In this document: positions 1 to 12,023 of the stretch, in pieces
Layout of the letters: the number at the start of each line of letters is the position of its first letter
Numbering within the stretch: position 1 is the stretch's first letter
DNA from: Kuschelorhynchus macadamiae
Taxonomy: Eukaryota > Arthropoda > Insecta > Coleoptera > Curculionidae
DNA length: 64,000 bases
NCBI GenBank assembly: GCA_030620095.1
Contig: JAUTXW010000870.1
Coordinates: 1-64,000, forward strand
Direction: 5' to 3'
Translations under genes and position numbers: made by a program
Notes under the pieces: generated by a model
Seen by the model: the letters and a program-made list of their open reading frames with translations, nothing else
The model's database searches: none
Told to the model about the DNA's origin: nothing

Positions 1-435
1 ATATATCGCTTTATTGGACATTTTTCTTCAGTTTCTACCTATTTTCAAATGAACAGGAGTAAAGTACTTTTTATAAATTTTAAAAATTTTTGTTAGAGCC
101 TTAAAAAATTAAAGCCGGTTGATTCACAGTCTTATATATTCGAGTTTTAAAATCTTCAAAAAAGTTACAATGTTGCCATGCTTTGCGTATCGGAATTTTT
201 TTTTAATTTAAATTAACACCCTGTATATTACAATAAATTCCTTATAGAATTGAAGGTACATTTTAATGACCCATAGAATAATATGGGTCTCCCAACTAGA
301 AGTTCAGACTTATTGCATCATCATCTTCAGCATGCAACTAATTTTTTTAATACATATAGAGTGCCATGGAAATAGAGTTTATATAGTTAGAATAATTTCC
401 TGCTAGTGCTATTGATATCTTTTAACATTATAAAA

Positions 436-1487
436 ATGTATTCAAAATCAAGAAAGTTTATTCTTTACCAGTGCTATTTGGAAAATAATCAGTGCTGCTT
501 TGGCTCTTAGGGCATACCAACGCAAAATATCCCGAAAACCGATTCCAGATCGAAAAAATAATTTTTCAGAAAATTGAAAGAAGACTCCCTAGGGGCACAG
601 CGTTTTGAAGATGGTAAAACAAGAACACCAAGATTGGTTTTCAACCAAATAGAATAATGAAATATTTCCTTGTATTTTGAAGAGAATTTTAAAAATTCTA
701 TTGTGATGCAGAGCGCGATTTAGGCGTTGCTAAATCTACTATTCATTTTTCGCTTAAACTTAATAAGTACAGGCCATGGAAGTTTGCGAAATCACATCAT
801 TTAGAGCCAAATGACTCCGTTATTAGATTAGAATATAGCAATTTAATTATGGATCGTCAATTCCAGGAATCTATATTAAATAAAATATGTTGGACAGATG
901 AAGCAACCTTTAGTACCTGTGGAGTTTTCAACAGAAAAAACAGCCATTTCTGGGCACAAAAGAACCCGAAAAAATTTAAAACTATACAACATCAAGGACG
1001 ACGAAGCATTAACGTGTGGTGCGGAATCTACAGAGGTACAATTATAGGCCCCGTATTTATTGATCAGCATTTAACTGGCCCTAGATATTTACAGAAGTGA
1101 GACACAATTAAGCCCTTGCTAGACATACGAGGAAATACCAACGAAATAATATATCAAATGGACGGCGCTCCATGCCATAACACGCTAGATGTAAAGAACT
1201 TTCTTTCCAACAATTTTATGGAATGGATAGGTCTAAATGGGGATATTCTGTGGCCTCCTAGAAGCCCAGACTTATCTCCATTGGACTATTTCTTATGGGG
1301 AACATTAAAGGATAAGGTTTACCAAAACCGCTGCGAAAATATTGAGGATTTAAGAAACAAAATTATTATGGAAGTTGCGTATTTAAATGAAAGTGGAGCA
1401 GTTCGAAAAGCGACCAATAAATTAGAAATGATTCTTACAACTTGCATTGCCGAAAACGGTAGACTCATTGGTCATTTAATAAAATAA
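436..1487 (+). pseudogene. DD40D Mariner-like transposase of element A, broken
   Basis: This is the remains of the transposase that would cut and move element A. The likely start is the ATG at 436. The N-terminal DNA-binding third (436-848) is full of stops. The catalytic part is readable: first aspartate in CWTDEATF near 895, second in MDGAPCH near 1160, and WPPRSPDLSPLDYFLWG near 1250-1300. I count 40 residues between the second and third catalytic aspartates. A stop at 1098-1100 and a gap to 1116 break the frame between the first and second aspartate. It ends at a TAA near 1487 in a typical C-terminus (ENGRLIGHLIK). It cannot make a full protein. Confidence 0.8.
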
Positions 1488-1742
1488 TTTTTTGTATAAG
1501 TTTTTTGTAGAATTTTTTCCAAGTAAATTTAGTTATTATATAAATAAAAACAATTAAGCAATCTAATATACAGGGTGAGTCGGGAGGATCGCCCCAAACT
1601 CCAGGAGTGTGTTCTATGAAAGATACTGATTTAAAAAAACTCATATGTTCTTATTCGATTCTCATTTATTTTCAACTTACAGCATAAAAAATTAGAATAT
1701 AAACAAGATCTAACAAATTAACGTTTCAATCATTAGATTTCA

Positions 1743-2802
1743 TCATATTAAATGTTCAAAAATGCCCCCATTGAGCTCTAAACATTTTCGGCTTCGTCTA
1801 CGTAGGGCACCTGTTGCTCTTCTAATTGCCTCATGCCTTTTTTTAATTTCATCTGCAATATTTCTGATACGCTGAATAAGTGCTTCTCGAGTGTCCACTC
1901 TCACTTTGTACACTTCATTTTTTAACCAGCCCCATAAACAGAAATCGAGTGGAGTGAGGTCAGGAGATCTTGGAGGCCAAATAATAGGACCACCGCGGCC
2001 AATCCAACGCCTTGGAAACCTCCCGTCTAAGTGTTGCTTGACTTGATGTGCGAAATGTGCTGGAGCTCCATCATGCTGGAAGTACATTTGCCTTCTGATG
2101 TTTAGGGGAACATCCTCCAGTAGTCCTTGTAATTCATTTTCGAGAAATTCACAATAGTAGTCCCCTGTGAGGCGATTTTCCAAAATAAAAGGGCCAATGA
2201 CATAACTATCTATCGTACCACACCATACGTTTACCGAGAACCTATGTTGAAAGTTGATCTCGACTGTTGCATGCGGATTTTCCTCTGACCAGACATGGCA
2301 ATTGCGACTATTATTAATACCGTCACGAGTAAATGTTGCTTCGTCCGTGAAAAGTGTGCGCGATATAAGATGACGATTATTGTCTATCCACCGACAAAAC
2401 TCGTTTGGCAAAATCTTCTGGCTGTAGGTGTTGGATTTTTTGTAAGTGGTAAGGATACAAACCTTGCTCGTGGAGCGTATTTATCACTCTTTCTTGTGGA
2501 ATGTCCAACTGAGCAGCCATTCTGCGTGAACTGATGGTTGCATCTTCTTCTACTAGGTCCAGAATATTTTCTACTTCTTCTAAAGTTTGTTGAGGAGCTC
2601 TTTCAGAAGTTGTGTTGGCACTGGGAAGTGTTCCGCTTTCACATAGTTTGTTGAAAACTCTCATAAATACTTTCTTATCAGGATGACGTTGAAATGGAAA
2701 TCCTTGACGGTATTCTTCAGCAGCAGCTGTAGCATTCCCATTGCAAAAACCATAAACAAATATCATATTCGCATACTCTAAGTGTGAGTAAAAATTCGGC
2801 AT
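1743..2802 (-). pseudogene. DD41D Mariner-like transposase of A2, one frameshift
   Basis: Reading leftward from the ATG at 2802, the first part is an N-terminal helix-turn-helix region of the kind that binds element ends (EYANMIFVYGFCNGNATAAA). It ends with a frameshift near 2390, where the frame of 2377-2802 gives way to that of 1743-2411. The catalytic part has LFTDEATF, QHDGAPAH and WPPRSPDLTPLDFCLWG. There are 41 residues between the second and third aspartates. The C-terminus GGIFEHLI ends at 1743. Apart from the frameshift the reading frame is clean, so this copy decayed recently. Total length would be about 350 residues, usual for the superfamily. Confidence 0.85.
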
Positions 2803-2823
2803 TTTGGAATATGTTCAACAGCT

Positions 2824-2877
2824 CGAATTCAAAAATGACACTGACAGGTACGAATTCAAAAATGACACTGACAGGTA
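2824..2877. repeat. 27-bp tandem duplication
   Basis: The unit that starts CGAATTCAAAAATGACACTG at 2824 is repeated exactly at 2851. It lies inside A2 between the transposase start and the right inverted repeat. Confidence 0.9.
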
Positions 2878-3351
2878 TAGTACCAGTAAATGGAACATTA
2901 ACTTATTTTGATTTCTAAGCACCCTATAATTATTATGTTGTATGTATGGAATTATGCTTGAAATCTTATTTTTGTTGTAAGTTGAAAACAAATGAAAATC
3001 GAATAAGAACATATGTGTTTTTTTAAATCAGTATCTTTCATAGAACACACTCCTGGAGTTTGGGGCGATCCTCCCGACTCACCCTGTATAAAGCATAAAA
3101 TCTGTATAATTTGTTTTTATTAATATTATTTCTTTACCAACCAATAACGCTGTTTTTTATTTAGAACCGGCTGAAATACAGGCGATACGCTTACAAAGTA
3201 TATTTTGAATTAAATAACTATCTAAAAAAAGCAAAATATACACGGTTTAGATTTTATTGAATAACTGAGTTTCTTGTTATTTTTTTTGTTGTTTTTCCAA
3301 TATCTTAATATTTAAGCAAAAAATAGGTGAACATTAATTAAATTTAAAAAA

Positions 3352-3569
3352 TTAGCCCCCGTATTCGCTAAAAAGGTTAGACCAGATCTAGTTACCATGA
3401 CATTTAAAACTGTTAGTTCGCCAGTTGTGTTTTGTATATGTCACTGTCATTTGGTAATTGTGACTACAATAATTTATTTGCTCTATCGTTGCATTTGTCA
3501 TTTTAAACCTATAACTGTTAAGTTAGGCATGGACTAAATTTAAACCTCTTTAGTGAATACGGTTCTAAG
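3352..3569. repeat. Short inverted-repeat element, MITE-like
   Basis: TTAGCCCCCGTATTCGCTAA at 3352 is matched in inverse by TTTAGTGAATACGGTTCTAA ending near 3569, and the match runs on into an AGGTTTA segment. The 218 bp between have no reading frame. No convincing target duplication is visible. It lies within element A, right of A2. Confidence 0.55.
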
Positions 3570-4132
3570 GGTTTTATAATTAACGACACTTATATTAAGA
3601 TAATAATCAAGGGTAAATAAAGATTATCGGTACCTAAGTAATAACTCTTAATGCATACATTATAATACACCCACGAATTTTTTGAAATTAAACAAATTGA
3701 AAACTTTGTCTTAAAAAAATTAGTTGCATGCTGAAGATGATCGTCAATAAGTCTAAAACTATAAGTCGGAGACCCATATTATTATGGGTCGTTGAAATCT
3801 TACTTCAATTCTCTATCCGAATTTATTGTAATGTACAGGGTGTTGCATTTAAATTTAAAAAAAAAATTACGATACGCGAAGCATGGCAACATTGCAACTT
3901 TTATGAAGTTTTAAAACTCGAGTATAAGACTGTGAGTAGACCGAGGTTTTAATTTTTTAAGGCTTTAACAAAAATTTAAAAAATTATAAAAGTACTTTAG
4001 TTCTGTTAATTTGAAAATAGGTAGAAAACTGAAGAAAAATGTCAATAAATCCGAAACGTTGCACTATAGGCCCATACTGTTATATATTGGTGAACTCGTC
4101 TTTAAGCGCGTTATCATAATCTGCAATAATAT

Positions 4133-4320
4133 ATAGGGTGTCCGATTTAAAATAAGAAAGTGCATGTCAGCCCAGGCCAAACGCAACACCCTGTATAAAT
4201 AAGAATATAATAAAATAAAAATTCAAAAGAAGCTAAGAAACTTTTGTATATGAACTTGCTTTCTATCTGTTATGGTTCTCGAGATAAGGAGATATACATT
4301 CTTATTTTGGACACCCTGTA
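4133..4320. mobile_element. 188-bp MITE with CAGGGTGTCC-type ends
   Basis: The left end reads TATAGGGTGTCCGATTTAAAA and the right end is the inverse, TTTTGGACACCCTGTA. A near relative in the same orientation lies at 12024-12216. There is no coding capacity. The ends match Tc1/mariner-type termini with TA targets. Its left third contains the recurring ~62-bp module described in the findings. Confidence 0.7.
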
Positions 4321-4322
4321 CG

Positions 4323-5711
4323 ATGATTTGTCTATATTTAAAGTTAGTTTGTGGGAAGACAACCAGGTTGCTATTATCTCTAAATCAAGTTTTATAAGTA
4401 TTTTAATGTCATTTTTATTGTTGCCCCTATATATGAGTGTTGTGTTATCTGCATACAATTTAATTTTACCATGTAATTTTAAACTGAATATTGAATTTAT
4501 ATAAATTAGAAACAGTGTTGGTCCTATAATTGAGCCTTGAGGCACACCACAATGAATCAGTTCTTGTTGACTTAGTGCGTTATTCACCGAAACAGACTGT
4601 TTCCTATTTTTGAGCTAGTTAACAAACCATACATGTGGGGTGCCCCTTATGCCCATATTCCCTAGTTTCCTTAACAATATTGAGTGGTCAACCGTATCGA
4701 ATGCCTTTCGCAGGTCCAGCGACACAAGAGCGCATATGCATCCCTGATCAATTTTTACTTGTAACTCTGAAATGAGATCAATAACAGCTATCTCTGTGTC
4801 ACTGAACCTACGAAAGCCATATTGGCCAACTCCAAGGAAACTGATCCTTTTTAGGCATGACCGTAACCTAACATTTACACAATGCTCAATAATCTTGGAC
4901 AGAACAGGAAGAACTGACACCGGCCGATAGTTAGAGACTGACTCACTGTCACCTCCTTTAAATAAAGGATGCACTTTAGCCACTTTTATTTTGTCTGGTA
5001 CATCTCCACTTTGAAAGGAGAGGTTGATTAATTTACTTATGATTGGGGCACATTGTACCTTCATACACTTTACATTTCTGACACTGATGCCATCTAAACC
5101 ACTAGCTTTGTGAGTCTCCATATCACTGATAACCCGCTCTACTTCTTGGGGAGTTGTTGGCAAAAAAAAGAAAGACCCCTGCTGTTTTCCCGTAGGATCA
5201 TTCAATGGAATATTGGGTATTTTCTGAGACAGCTCAGTGCCCACACTGGTAAAATAGTTATTGAAAGCTTGAGCTATCTGTCTTGAATGTGTCAGCTCTG
5301 CTCCATCCACATCCAAAGTATGAACAAAGTTGTCATTATTCTCTTTATTGTACATAACCTCATTAACTAGCTTCCATGTTTTTCTTTCATTTCCTATTAC
5401 TTGACCAAATCTATTGCTGTAATACAACTTTTTAGCTTTTTCAATACACTTCACCACCTTTTTGCTGTATTCTTTGTGTTTATTACTATACAAGTTATTA
5501 TTAACATCCCTTTTATGTTTTTTGTAATAAAGGTCCCTTCTTTTAATTAATGTTAGTATTTCTTCATTAATCCATTCCTTACCTTTTATTTCCTGGACAG
5601 GTTTTACCACTACTTGATAAGAATCGGTGAAGACATTTTCCAAATCATTGTATAACTGAGAAACATCTCTACAAAGAACAAGCCTTTCATTCAATAACCT
5701 CAGTCTTCGCA
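4323..5711 (-). pseudogene. LINE reverse-transcriptase fragment, truncated at both ends
   Basis: On the - strand this encodes the linker and reverse transcriptase of a non-LTR retrotransposon of the CR1/Jockey group. Recognisable RT blocks are KVHPLFKGGDSESVSNYRPV, ALVSLDLRKAFDTVDHSILL and GVPQGSIIGPTLFLIYIN. A stop at about 4613 splits the frame. The catalytic YADD is changed to YADN (KLYADNTTL), which would kill the enzyme. The endonuclease and the 3' end are absent. The fragment ends abruptly against Mariner-type terminal sequence on both sides (4320 and 5712), so the first residues and last residues of the open frames are not LINE protein. Confidence 0.85.
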
Positions 5712-6422
5712 TTGCCAGACGTTTTGACGTGACACATGTCAACTTTCTTAATTTAAATGGGATACCCTATATATTATTACATATTTCGATTCTACTGTTA
5801 ATTTGCGAAAGTTTTTATAATAACATCTATATTTGAATTCTTTATCGTTTTTGAGTAAATTGAGTTTTTAGAATAAAAATTTTTTACCGATAAAACTTTA
5901 ATGGAACTGACTAATATCCTAAACATACATTACTAAGGGTTCAATTCAACGAGTTTCCATGCTGGTCTTACCAATTAATATACAGGGTGTTAAAAATGGA
6001 GAGCAAAACAAACAGAACTTTAAATGTAAAAATCTCCTGTTTTTCAAATGGACCACCCTGTATATTTTTATTTCATCTGATTCAGCGTTCAATTACCTAT
6101 CATTACTCATATATATGTCCTATACCTAAAATGAACAGTTTCGATTTTATTAGCCGTTTTCTGATTTGACTATTTTTTTTTAATATAAGTAAACAGATGA
6201 AGTGGGCTAAAATAAAAATGTCCTAAACTAAGCCTTATTCTCATTTCCTTAACACAGATAGCGACTATAAATAATGTTAGAAAATACAAATAAAAGTGAA
6301 ATATTATGTAATTTATGTTCTTATTATTTAATGTTTACGAAAATAAGGTAGAGACAAAAAAAATATCTTGTGCCACACGGTATAACTAATAACTAACTGA
6401 GTATTAAACATATTAAAACAGA

Positions 6423-7420
6423 TTATAAAAAAATTTCAATATGGCCACCGTCCATTGCATTACATGAAGTGTAAATAGCCTCCATTTTTCGAATAGCGTT
6501 CCTTGCCGAATTAGATGCATTAAAATTTTTGATCTCTTCCCTGATTTTTATTTTTGACTCATTTCTATTATTAGATCTATTTTTATAAACTTTATTTTTT
6601 AGTGCACCCCACAAAAAGAAGTCTAAAGGGCTTAAATCAGGGCTTCGTGCTGGCTAGGATTTTAAACTATGTCTTCCTATCCACAATGGAAAATGTTGAT
6701 TAAGGAAATTTACTACCGGTGCAACCGTGTGGTAAGGGGTGCTATCCTGCTAAAAAATGATATTTTCTCGAATATTTGCTGGCAAGTCGTTGTTAAGGGG
6801 CATGATTTCATTCCTAAGCAGCTCCAAGTATCTTTCGCCATTTAACGACCTGTCAAAAAATATTGGTCCGATTCCGCACCACACATTTACGGTTTGACGG
6901 CCTTGTTTTTTAATTGCTTTTATTAGATGTTTATTAGTTTGAGACCAGTAATGAGTGTTTTTCCGATTAAAAATACCCGCCGTATTAAATGAGGCCTCAT
7001 CAGTCCAAAGCACTTTTGAAAAAAACACATTTTCGAACTGCCGGTCTATAATATCACAACAAAAAGTCGATCTTTCATTAAAGTCTAATTGTGATAATAA
7101 TTGAGTTGGAAGAAATTTATAAGGATGATAACCATTCACCTGCAGTGTTTTTTGAATACTTACTCTTCTGACACCTGCAATGTCTCCGTCAGCATCTCTT
7201 TGGGATCTTTCATCATCTTCCTCGAAATAAAGTAAAATCTCCAGTTGTTTTTCCTCAGTGAGGACAAAATTGGGACGATTTTTCTTAGAGTTTTTAAGGA
7301 CACCATTTTCCAAATCACACACAATTCGAAACAATATAGTCCTGGAGGGAACTCGATTATTAGGATATTCCCTCGAAGGGCTAACACTGGACTTTTATTA
7401 TTTTTTATGAAACAGTTGTA
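6423..7420 (-). pseudogene. DD40D Mariner-like transposase of element B, broken
   Basis: The - strand encodes a transposase related to that of element A. An N-terminal helix-turn-helix segment is visible (SREYPNNRVPSRTILF, near 7400-7330) but is frameshifted at about 7330. The core has KVLWTDEASFNTAGIFNRK, then a stop, then QDSTPYH and PARSPDLSPLDFFLWG with another stop between them. The spacing between the second and third aspartates is 40 residues, as in A. The C-terminus GGHIEIFL ends at 6423. It has at least two stops and one frameshift and cannot be active. Confidence 0.8.
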
Positions 7421-7963
7421 TAATCTAAACTATATAAAGCAATTTTTTAACAAATTTTGCAGCAAAAATTTGACGAAAACGACAAACAGAACAAATGTCA
7501 ACTTAAGTCAACAATTGCATTAGGTTATTTCCTAAGCCTATCTTGATTTTTTTAGTTTCTGATCTTATTTACTGGCAAAATTCCGGGATAAATCAGAAAA
7601 CGGCTAATAAAATCGAAACTGTTCATTTTAGGTATAGGACATACATATGAGTACTGATAGGTAATTGAACGCTGAATCAGATGAAATAAAAATATACAGG
7701 GTATTCCATTTGAAAAACAGGAAATTTTTACATTTAAAGTTCTGTTTGTTTTGCTCTCCATTTTTAACACCCTGTATATTAATTGGTAAGACCTGCATGG
7801 AAACTCGTTGAATTAAACCCCTAGTAATGTATGTTTAGGATATTAGTCAGCTCCATTAAAGTTTTATAGGTAAATTTTTTTTTAAATATGTTTTTTTTAA
7901 AAAAATTCTAAAAACTCAATTTACTCAAAAACGATAAAGAATTCAAATATAGATGTTATTATA

Positions 7964-8608
7964 TCTATTATTAAATCTACACCGAACCTCCCACCTCCCT
8001 CCACACCGAAAAAACTGCCCACCAATTCGAGCTCCGTCAGTTCACTGGTTGTCTCCTCTCCAATTTCTCAAAAGGGCACTATAATATCTTCTGACAAAGA
8101 GGCCATTGCTGCCTGCAAAGCAAATGTCTTGTTGAGCGACAACTGCTACAGTCTTTCCAAGAAAGCTCCTACTGACCAAGAACCTATTTTTGATCCAATG
8201 TCTCCCCCAACAGTGAAGCTTACGCGAACCGAAAAAAGTTCTGATAACCGTTTCCTCATGTCTAGACTAAGAGAACCAGCCATTTTAAAGGCCTTCAAGT
8301 TATATCTCGCCTTCCTGCACGACCAACCTGCGCCAATTCACTTTGAAGGGTTTACAAATACAAGCATCAGGCTGTTTTTGGCTTCTGAAGGCATTCCTAT
8401 AGATTATAGAACCCTACATAAGATATATTTCGATTTTCATGCTGCTTACGGATTTAACGCAGCAGAAGTGGAAGCGGATCTTGCAGCCTATGGATCCTAC
8501 ATATCTTCGGAGAGATCGATCCATATTCAGAGGACCAGAGAATGCCATAAAAACTATTTTACCAGCAATTCTCCCAAAAAAAATTTTAGAAAACACGACG
8601 TGTCCTGA
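7964..8608 (+). CDS. LINE ORF1 C-terminal fragment
   Basis: This open frame runs in from the truncated 5' end and stops with TGA at 8606-8608. It begins with a Pro/Ser/Thr-rich stretch and then a compact region (REPAILKAFKLYLAFLHDQP, then FEGFTNTSIRLFLASEGIPI). I do not recognise a named domain. Its place just before the endonuclease frame makes it the gag-like ORF1 of the LINE, which binds the RNA template. It overlaps the upstream part of the ORF2 frame. Confidence 0.6.
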   Translation, partial: SIIKSTPNLPPPSTPKKLPTNSSSVSSLVVSSPISQKGTIISSDKEAIAACKANVLLSDNCYSLSKKAPTDQEPIFDPMSPPTVKLTRTEKSSDNRFLMSRLREPAILKAFKLYLAFLHDQPAPIHFEGFTNTSIRLFLASEGIPIDYRTLHKIYFDFHAAYGFNAAEVEADLAAYGSYISSERSIHIQRTRECHKNYFTSNSPKKNFRKHDVS

Positions 8609-8609
8609 G

Positions 8610-11356
8610 GAACTAGATTCCTCAAAACTTCCTGTTGTTACTAGTCTTAATATGGTTCTAATTAATATTGCTTCTCTAAGAAATAAAACTGACGAGTTGT
8701 ACCTATTTCTGGAAGAATTGGAGTTCCCCCAACTTGTTGCAATTACTGAGCACTGGCTGAATCTAAACGAACCCTTTTATATTGAGAGGTATACCACAGT
8801 AGCTAGATATGACAGAAAAAACTCAGCTCATGGGGGAACACTGATTCTATCCCTAAATGGAGATTTCATGTCGGTATCTAAATATGATCATTTGTTAGCG
8901 GATAGCTCTTTTGAATTCTCTATAGTATATAATCAAAACCTTGATCTTTATGTAATTTGTATTTATAGATCACCAAACTCTGATGTACAATCATTTTTAA
9001 ATAGCCTGGTAAGTTTGCTAGACAGCCTACCGATTAAAGGTAAAAAAATTCTATGCGGGGACTTTAATATTGACTATGCTACTGTTTGTGCCATCCAGAA
9101 ATATCTAATTTCTATATTCGACTCTTTCGGTCTTTCAATGCATGTATCCTCTCCAACTAGAATTTCAAAAAACTCTTCTTCTATCATCGATTACATGGCG
9201 TCTGATTTTTCTCCATCAGAGGTGCAATCACAGGTCTATAACTCAGGTCTTTCCGATCACGAGGCGGTAATTTCCAGGTTTAGTTTACCTATTAGGCCCT
9301 TACCAAGATCTCGCCATCGGGGCAGAATTTTCTCGGCCGCAAATTTCTCAGTATTTCATAATATTTGCTTTAACACCAATTGGAATTTTGAATCTGATAA
9401 TGTCAACACAAACTTCAGAACTTTTTTAAATAAAACTTTAAGTGCTTTTAACAAGGCCTTCCCGCTTAAGAATATCAAACCTAAGCGGCATAAACCGTGG
9501 ACCACGAAAGGAATACGAATTTCTGCTAAAAATATGCGCTCGCTCTCATATATAAAAAATTTCACCGACTCCTTTCTTATTCTCGACTATATCTCTAATT
9601 ATAGGAGGATCTACACTACTCTTATTAAGTCAGCAAAAAAATTACACTACCGAAAACGTCTAACAAACTCTAATAACGTTTCAAAAGAAACCTGGTCCAT
9701 CATCAATAACCTCAGAAACAAATCAAACCCTGTGACTCAGATCTTGCCAGGGGCTAATGATCTAAATGATTATTTTATTAATGTAAGCAAAAATGTTACC
9801 TCTAGTATCTCGCCAAGTTTGGACCCTCTTTCGTTTCTCCCTCCTTCAAAAAATTTAGCTGATAGCTTTTTCTTAAGTCCCGTTAGCAACACTGAACTAT
9901 TGAAGGTAATAAATAATATCAAAAGTAAATCTTCGTGTAGCACTGATGGCCTATCAATTAGAATATTCCTGAACTTGCCACTCCCAGTCATAGAGGCCCT
10001 TACAACATTAATAAATGAGTCCTTTATAAAAGGTGTATTCCCTGATTGCCTTAAAACAGCTATAATTATTCCACTTCATAAAGGCGGCGAAAAAACTGAC
10101 TCTTGCAATTATCGCCCAATTGCACTACTACCAGTGCTATCAAAAATCATCGAAAGGCTACTGAAGAATCGTCTTATGCCATTTCTCCTGAAACATCAGA
10201 TAATATCCCCGGAGCAGTTCGGATTTCTACCCAACAAGTGCACCAGTGACGCCATGTTCACGTTGCTTAGAGGCGTCTACTTATCTCTCAATAACAACCA
10301 CCCAACTGCCTCAGTTTTTTGTGACTATGCGAAAGCCTTTGATTGTGTTAGTCATGAAATTCTGATAAACAAACTAAATTTTTATGGAATTCGTGGTACT
10401 TCTTTAAATTGGTTCAAATCTTATCTTGGGAAAAGGCAACAACTTGTAAGGGCTAATGGTTCCGATTCTGATTGTAAGTTGATTACAAGTGGAGTCCCTC
10501 AAAGTTCAGTCTTGGGACCTATTCTTTTTTTGTTATACATTAATGATATCACGAACCTTAAAATTAATGGAAGAATTTCCCTTTTTGCTGACGACACAAG
10601 CATAACTTGAGTGATTTTGATACAACGTCTTTACACTCTAGTATCTCCAAAGACTTGGTTATAATTAAGGCTTGGTCCGATTCCAATATGCTTTGTTTTA
10701 ATGTCGATAAAACGGTGGCGTTATCTTATAAGGGAACTTTGCAACTACTTCAGGTACATAACAGCAATATTGAATACGTAGAGTCGGTTAAGTTCCTGGG
10801 TTTAAATATAAATAACAACCTAAAATGGTCTAATCATATTGACACCTTAACTAAAAAACTTTCTACCGCCTGCTTCGCCATTCGATCAGTTTCAAAAGAA
10901 CTAGACGTTCCTTCTGCCAGACTTACTTATTTCTCTTTATTTGAATCCCACCTCCGCTATGGCCTTCCCTTTTTGGGCTGCTGTACCACCGAGCAATTTC
11001 GTAGTATTTTTATGCTTCAAAAAAGAGCCATTCGTTATTTGTTTGGTCTAAATAATAGAGCTCACTGTCAATACTATTTCAAAAAACATGAAATATTAAC
11101 ACTTCCTGCATTATTTATTTTGGAAACGGTATGTTTGCTGAGAAAACATATAAGCACCCTCCCAGAAAGGCCACAACATGTATACCCTACCAGAAACTCT
11201 AGGCATGATATTTATCTTCCCATTTCTTCCACAGAATTAATAAAAAAAATCAATTATTTACAACGCCATAAAACTTTACAACAATCTGCCAGTACATTTA
11301 AAATCTATCCCTATGCTTGCACAATTTCGAAAAAACACCAAAGCATACCTCATTGA
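8610..11356 (+). pseudogene. LINE ORF2, endonuclease-reverse transcriptase, frameshifted
   Basis: The endonuclease begins near NMVLINIASLRNKTDELYLF (8650) and shows ITEHWL, GDFNID, SIIDYMASD and SGLSDHEAVI, the motifs of AP-type endonucleases that nick the target. The reverse transcriptase shows IPLHKGG, NYRPIALLPVLSKIIERLL, FCDYAKAFDCVSHEILINKL and FADDTSI. One base is missing at about 10605, creating a TGA; the frame resumes at 10607-11356 with the thumb region. The motif GVPQGS found in copy 2 is GVPQSS here. The open frame extends upstream to 8439 but overlaps ORF1 there, so a start near 8610-8650 is more likely. Confidence 0.88.
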
Positions 11357-11946
11357 GAGACCATTTTACAGCGTTAATGATTTTTTTTTCAGTGAGTAAG
11401 TCTCTTTAAATTGTCACTAAACTCGCTTGTTTACTTAAATCTTTTGTGAGTCATGTCCTAATTCGTAGCATAGAATTTTGAAAATCATCATATAGAGAAA
11501 AGAACTGTCGAACATTCACTTAAAACTTAATTATTTTTGTTAGGTATTGGATTAAAAACAATTTAATTCTTTTTGTATACTACATTCTACACTAGTTCTG
11601 TTTAACATCACAATTATTTGTATAACTATAATAACATAGAGTTTAAGGTCGCATAGTTGCAATTTTGATTTCAATGTCATCGAAATTATTCACCTCGTAC
11701 ATGTGTGTTTGTTTACTTTTACAAGGTGATTAGGATTCATTAACAGTTTTGATTCATTTACTGTTTGCAATGTTATGTTATATTCTAACGTGTGTTTTAC
11801 GATTTGGTAAATTGATAATTTATATTTTTAAAAAAAGCACTGACCTGTCGAAATTATTTTCGATTAATGTTTTGATATGTCTTATTTTTAGGTATATTTT
11901 GCTTTGTCCATAAAATTGTAAAATTTTTCTGCGGCAATAAAGCATA

Positions 11947-11969
11947 CTTTTGTTTGTTTGTTTGTTTGT
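11947..11969 (+). repeat. (TTTG)n LINE 3' tail
   Basis: About five TTTG units follow AATAAAGCATAC at the 3' end of the LINE. The same tail in inverse (CAAA units) ends copy 2 at 38165-38181. Confidence 0.9.
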
Positions 11970-12023
11970 ATAAAAACTTTCGCAAATTAACAGTAGAATC
12001 GAAACATGTATTAATATATAGGA

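Larger units (their letters stand above)
1571..3086. mobile_element. Mariner-like element A2, nested in A
   Basis: The element starts CAGGGTGAGTCGGGAGG at 1571 and ends with the inverse, CGACTCACCCTG, at 3086. It is flanked by TA on both sides (1569-1570 and 3087-3088), the target duplication of Tc1/mariner elements. The inverted repeats run about 105 bp and include a closely matching 3' arm at 2982-3086. It is 1516 bp long and carries one transposase on the - strand, so it is close to complete. It lies inside element A, just past the end of that element's transposase, and is therefore younger. Confidence 0.92.
1..4065. mobile_element. Mariner-like element A with ~345-bp inverted repeats, left end cut by the window
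   Basis: Bases 1 to about 350 are repeated in inverted orientation at about 3715-4065 with many small differences. Both arms contain the same landmarks: a run reading TCTTCAGCATGCAACTA, the phrase ATAATATGGGT, and an internal CAGGGTG/CACCCTG motif at 217-225 and 3834-3842. Between the arms lies a broken transposase on the + strand and a second element inserted at 1571-3086. The left terminus probably lies before base 1, so no target duplication can be checked. The long arms and the DDxD-type transposase point to the Tc1/mariner (IS630) superfamily. Confidence 0.75.
7963..11970 (+). mobile_element. LINE with (TTTG)n tail, copy 1
   Basis: A non-LTR retrotransposon inserted into the right inverted repeat of element B. 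The 5' end at 7963 is truncated inside the first reading frame. The 3' end has an AATAAA signal followed by a (TTTG)n tail at about 11947-11969. The target can be rebuilt from the intact opposite arm of B, which shows only a 3-bp overlap (TAT) as duplication. A second copy in the opposite orientation lies at 38165-41284. Its domain order (apurinic endonuclease then reverse transcriptase, no RNase H) fits the CR1/L2/Jockey group. Confidence 0.88.

Noticed and set aside
7245..7523. Small open frames on strands opposite to transposases and RT genes (for example 33774-34113, 16808-17062, 50841-51146)
   Set aside because: They are mirror frames of known coding sequence with biased composition and no domain of their own.
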